From Spiroplasma endosymbiont of Lonchoptera lutea (GTDB lineage: Bacteria > Bacillota_I > Bacilli_A > Mycoplasmatales > Nriv7): a stretch of 64,000 nt of DNA. The notes under the pieces are model-generated. The model saw only the letters and a program-made list of their open reading frames with translations. It searched no databases and was not told the DNA's origin. This document shows positions 61,203-64,000 of this stretch, piece after piece; position 1 is the stretch's first letter; every line of letters begins with the position of its first letter. The translations under genes and the position numbers were made by a program. The stretch spans positions 434,001-498,000 of the forward strand of contig NZ_OZ026463.1 in the NCBI RefSeq assembly GCF_964019715.1, read 5' to 3'.

Positions 61203-62224
61203 AAATTGTGTTAATTCTATAATTAAGAAAAGAAAGGAATTAGCACAATGTATAAGTATCTGACTATTGAATCAATAATAGCAATAAAAGAATATAAAAG
61301 TTATGGATTTTCTATTCGTAAAATAGCAAAAGCAATTGATTATAGTAAATCAACTGTACACAGAGTTTGTAAATTATTAAATCAAAACTTATTACCATTA
61401 GAAATATTGAATCAAGTTTAAAAAAATAAACAAAATGCAGGTAGAAAATTAATAATTTTAACTTTAACAGAAATTAATACTATCAATCATTTGTTAATTA
61501 CTAAAAATTATGCTCTTGATATAATTGCTGATTTTTTAAAGAAAAATAAAATAAAAAATATTTCAACAAAAACTTTATATAACATGTTTAAAACAAATCG
61601 AATGGGTTTTGATGAAAAAAATTTATTGAGAAAAGGCAAAAATAAACCTCATAAACAAAAAGAAACTAGGGGCAGAATTAATTAATTGTAAATCTATTCA
61701 TGAAAGAAATTTAATCATTCCAAATATTAAAAATATACAAGAATTTGGCCATTTAGAGGGAGATACTATCGTTGGTAAAGATCATAAAAGTTCTATTATT
61801 ACTTTAGCTGATATATGATCAAAAACCACAATTCCTTTGAAAACTAAAAATCATAAAGCAGAAAGTATTACACAAAGTATAATAAAATTTATTTCAAAAT
61901 TAATACCAGGAACAATTAAAACTATTACTTTTGATCGTGGTAAAGAATTTAGTAAATGAAAATTAATTGAAAAAAATTGTAATGTTAAAATTTATTTTGC
62001 AGATGCCGGAAAACCTTGTCAAAGAGGTTTAAATGAGAACAATAATGGTATTTTAAGAAGATATTTACCAAAATCTACTGATTTATCTTCATATAAACAA
62101 AAAGACTTAAATTCTATAGCATTTCAAATTAATTCTACACCCAGAAAATCATTATCTTATAAAAGACCAATAGATTTAATACAATTATTTTAAAAAACTG
62201 TCCCATTTATATTTACAATTCAGG
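61203..62224 (+). mobile_element. IS30-1 copy 7, left end missing, transposase dead
   Basis: Starts about 40 bp inside the element (ATATAAAAAACAAATTG), directly after IS30-2, and ends with the normal right terminus at 62224. The transposase (from 61249) has TAA for CAA at 61419-61421 and a 4-bp duplication near 61678-61684, so it is a pseudogene. Confidence 0.88.
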
Positions 62225-62585
62225 TTTGGAATGATTAAATTTCTTTCATGAATAGATTTACAATTATTAATTCTGCCCCTAGTTTCTTTTTGTTTATGAG
62301 GTTTATTTTTGCCTTTTCTCAATAAATTTTTTTCATCAAAACCCATTCGATTTGTTTTAAACATGTTATATAAAGTTTTTGTTGAAATATTTTTTATTTT
62401 ATTTTTCTTTAAAAAATCAGCAATTATATCAAGAGCATAATTTTTAGTAATTAACAAATGATTGATAGTATTAATTTCTGTTAAAGTTAAAATTATTAAT
62501 TTTCTACCTGCATTTTGTTTATTTTTTTGAACTTGATTCAATATTTCTAATGGTAATAAGTTTTGATTTAATAATTTACAAACTC
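62225..62585 (-). mobile_element. IS30-1 internal fragment
   Basis: Transposase codons about 40 to 160 on minus, lacking both ends; joined to an IS30-1 right end on one side and an IS3 end on the other. Confidence 0.85.
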
Positions 62586-63354
62586 TGGATTGGCAACCCT
62601 TTTTAGGACACTTTTTATGTAGACTGGTATTTTCTAAATTCAACGGGAGTTAAATAATTTAAACTGCCATGAATTCGAATATTGTTATATCAATTAACAA
62701 AATCAAATAGTTCGCATTTTAGTTGTGTTAAGTTTGCAAATTTTTTACCGTTAATAAATTCGGTTTTAAAGGTTTTGTAAGTTGCTTCAGCAACAGCATT
62801 ATCATATGGGCATCCTTTGGAGCTTAATGATCTTTTAATTTTAAAGGTTATTAAAATTTCATCAATAATTTTATTTTTAAACTCATTACCACGATCAGTA
62901 TGAAATAAAGTTATTTTATTTAATGGTCGTGTTATCTTGTGAAAAGCTTGTTGAACTAATTCAGCAGTTTTATTTGGTCCAGCACTATAGCCAATTACTT
63001 CGTGATTAAACAAGTCAATTAATAAACAAATATAATGTCATTTAGTGCCAACTTGAACATATGTTAAATCACTAACAACAACTTCATTTGGTTTTTTGTC
63101 ATTAAATTGACGATTTAAAACATTATTAATTTCGTCATTATTAACTGTTTTTTTATGATTACAATATTTTAACTTGGTGTATTTAGAAACCAAATTATTT
63201 TTGATCATAATGAATCGGATTTTTCGTCGTGATAAAATGATATTTTTTCTTATTAAAACAGCTTTAATTTTACGAGCACCATAAATCTTGATAATTATTA
63301 ACATCAAACTTGGTGCATTTATTAGTTTGATAATAATATGTTGATTTTAGTAAA
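62586..63354 (-). mobile_element. IS3 fragment with internal deletion
   Basis: Right end of IS3 (TGGATTGGCAACC) through orfB to KSTYYYQ, where IS30-1 interrupts at 63355. A 36-bp deletion removes codons between IYGARK and NNYEQ. OrfA is absent. Confidence 0.85.
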
Positions 63355-64000
63355 CCTGAATTGTAAATATAAATGGGACAGTTTTTTAAAATAATTGTAT
63401 TAAATCTATTGGTCTTTTATAAGATAATGATTTTCTGGGTGTAGAATTAATTTGAAATGCTATAGAATTTAAGTCTTTTTGTTTATATGAAGATAAATCA
63501 GTAGATTTTGGTAAATATCTTCTTAAAATACCATTATTGTTCTCATTTAAACCTCTTTGACAAGGTTTTCCGGCATCTGCAAAATAAATTTTAACATTAC
63601 AATTTTTTTCAATTAATTTTCATTTACTAAATTCTTTACCACGATCAAAAGTAATAGTTTTAATTGTTCCTGGTATTAATTTTGAAATAAATTTTATTAT
63701 ACTTTGTGTAATACTTTCTGCTTTATGATTTTTAGTTTTCAAAGGAATTGTGGTTTTTGATCATATATCAGCTAAAGTAATAATAGAACTTTTATGATCT
63801 TTACCAACGATAGTATCTCCCTCTAAATGGCCAAATTCTTGTATATTTTTAATATTTGGAATGATTAAATTTCTTTCATGAATAGATTTACAATTATTAA
63901 TTCTGCCCCTAGTTTCTTTTTGTTTATGAGGTTTATTTTTGCCTTTTCTCAATAAATTTTTTTCATCAAAACCCATTCGATTTGTTTTAAACATGTTATA
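63355..64000 (-). mobile_element. IS30-1 copy 8, partial (runs off the window)
   Basis: Right terminus at 63355 and transposase codons from about 110 to the stop (coding 63386-64000 on minus), with UGA Trp; no damage in the visible part. Confidence 0.88.

Overview
The window is AT-rich and uses UGA as tryptophan throughout: most real genes read through in-frame TGA codons at conserved Trp positions. With its gene order, plectrovirus genes and secreted RIP-like toxin, it points to a Spiroplasma of the citri/poulsonii group (Mollicutes). Species cannot be fixed from the sequence alone. recA is full length, whereas S. citri is known for a truncated recA.

Layout. (1) 1-11,942 is conserved chromosome: scpA(end)-scpB-rluB, convergent ppa, an ECF-type S component, a tail-anchored protein, cmk-der-gpsA-dnaD-like-gpsB, RNase P RNA, pgsA-cinA(C-terminal type)-recA, rny. 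(2) 12,097-16,739 is a wreck of a truncated lipoprotein gene, IS30-type insertion sequences (here IS30-1) and an inverted plectrovirus remnant. (3) 16,764-21,005 is chromosome on the minus strand: a glycosyltransferase, an RDD membrane protein, pcrA/uvrD helicase and ptsH. (4) 21,077-32,625 is accessory: a second plectrovirus remnant, nested IS30-1 copies, a secreted protein, an IS3, an adhesin fragment, tRNA-Gly, a truncated membrane protein, and a ribosome-inactivating-protein (RIP) gene with a frameshifted signal peptide. (5) 32,827-56,779 is the main find. It is a large element with imperfect terminal inverted repeats and a perfect 9-bp target duplication. It consists of plectrovirus structural genes, an adhesin, a surface lipoprotein, a secreted effector-like gene and an ISLre2-type (UPF0236) transposase. 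A second, allelic element (37,691-48,610) is inserted inside its adhesin gene in inverted orientation, with its own 9-bp duplication. Two IS3 copies have also hit the outer element. (6) 56,902-58,887 is chromosome: frameshifted trmL, rdgB-type pyrophosphatase, a CobO-like ATPase and the start of an unknown gene. (7) 58,888-64,000 is a pile of IS30-1, a second IS30 type (IS30-2), IS3 and ISLre2-element pieces.

How it fits together. The integrated plectroviruses look as if they move as transposons: virion genes sit between ISLre2-type ends with the transposase just inside one end, and no phage replication initiator is visible. In both elements the lipoprotein gene next to the adhesin gene carries an almost exact copy of that adhesin's variable N-terminal domain. 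This suggests an allele-matched surface-exclusion (self-immunity) system. The adhesins, the effector-like proteins and the RIP share a basic RxKR motif shortly after the signal peptide, and RIP and effectors share a 5' leader, so a common export and processing cassette appears to serve diverse secreted bodies.
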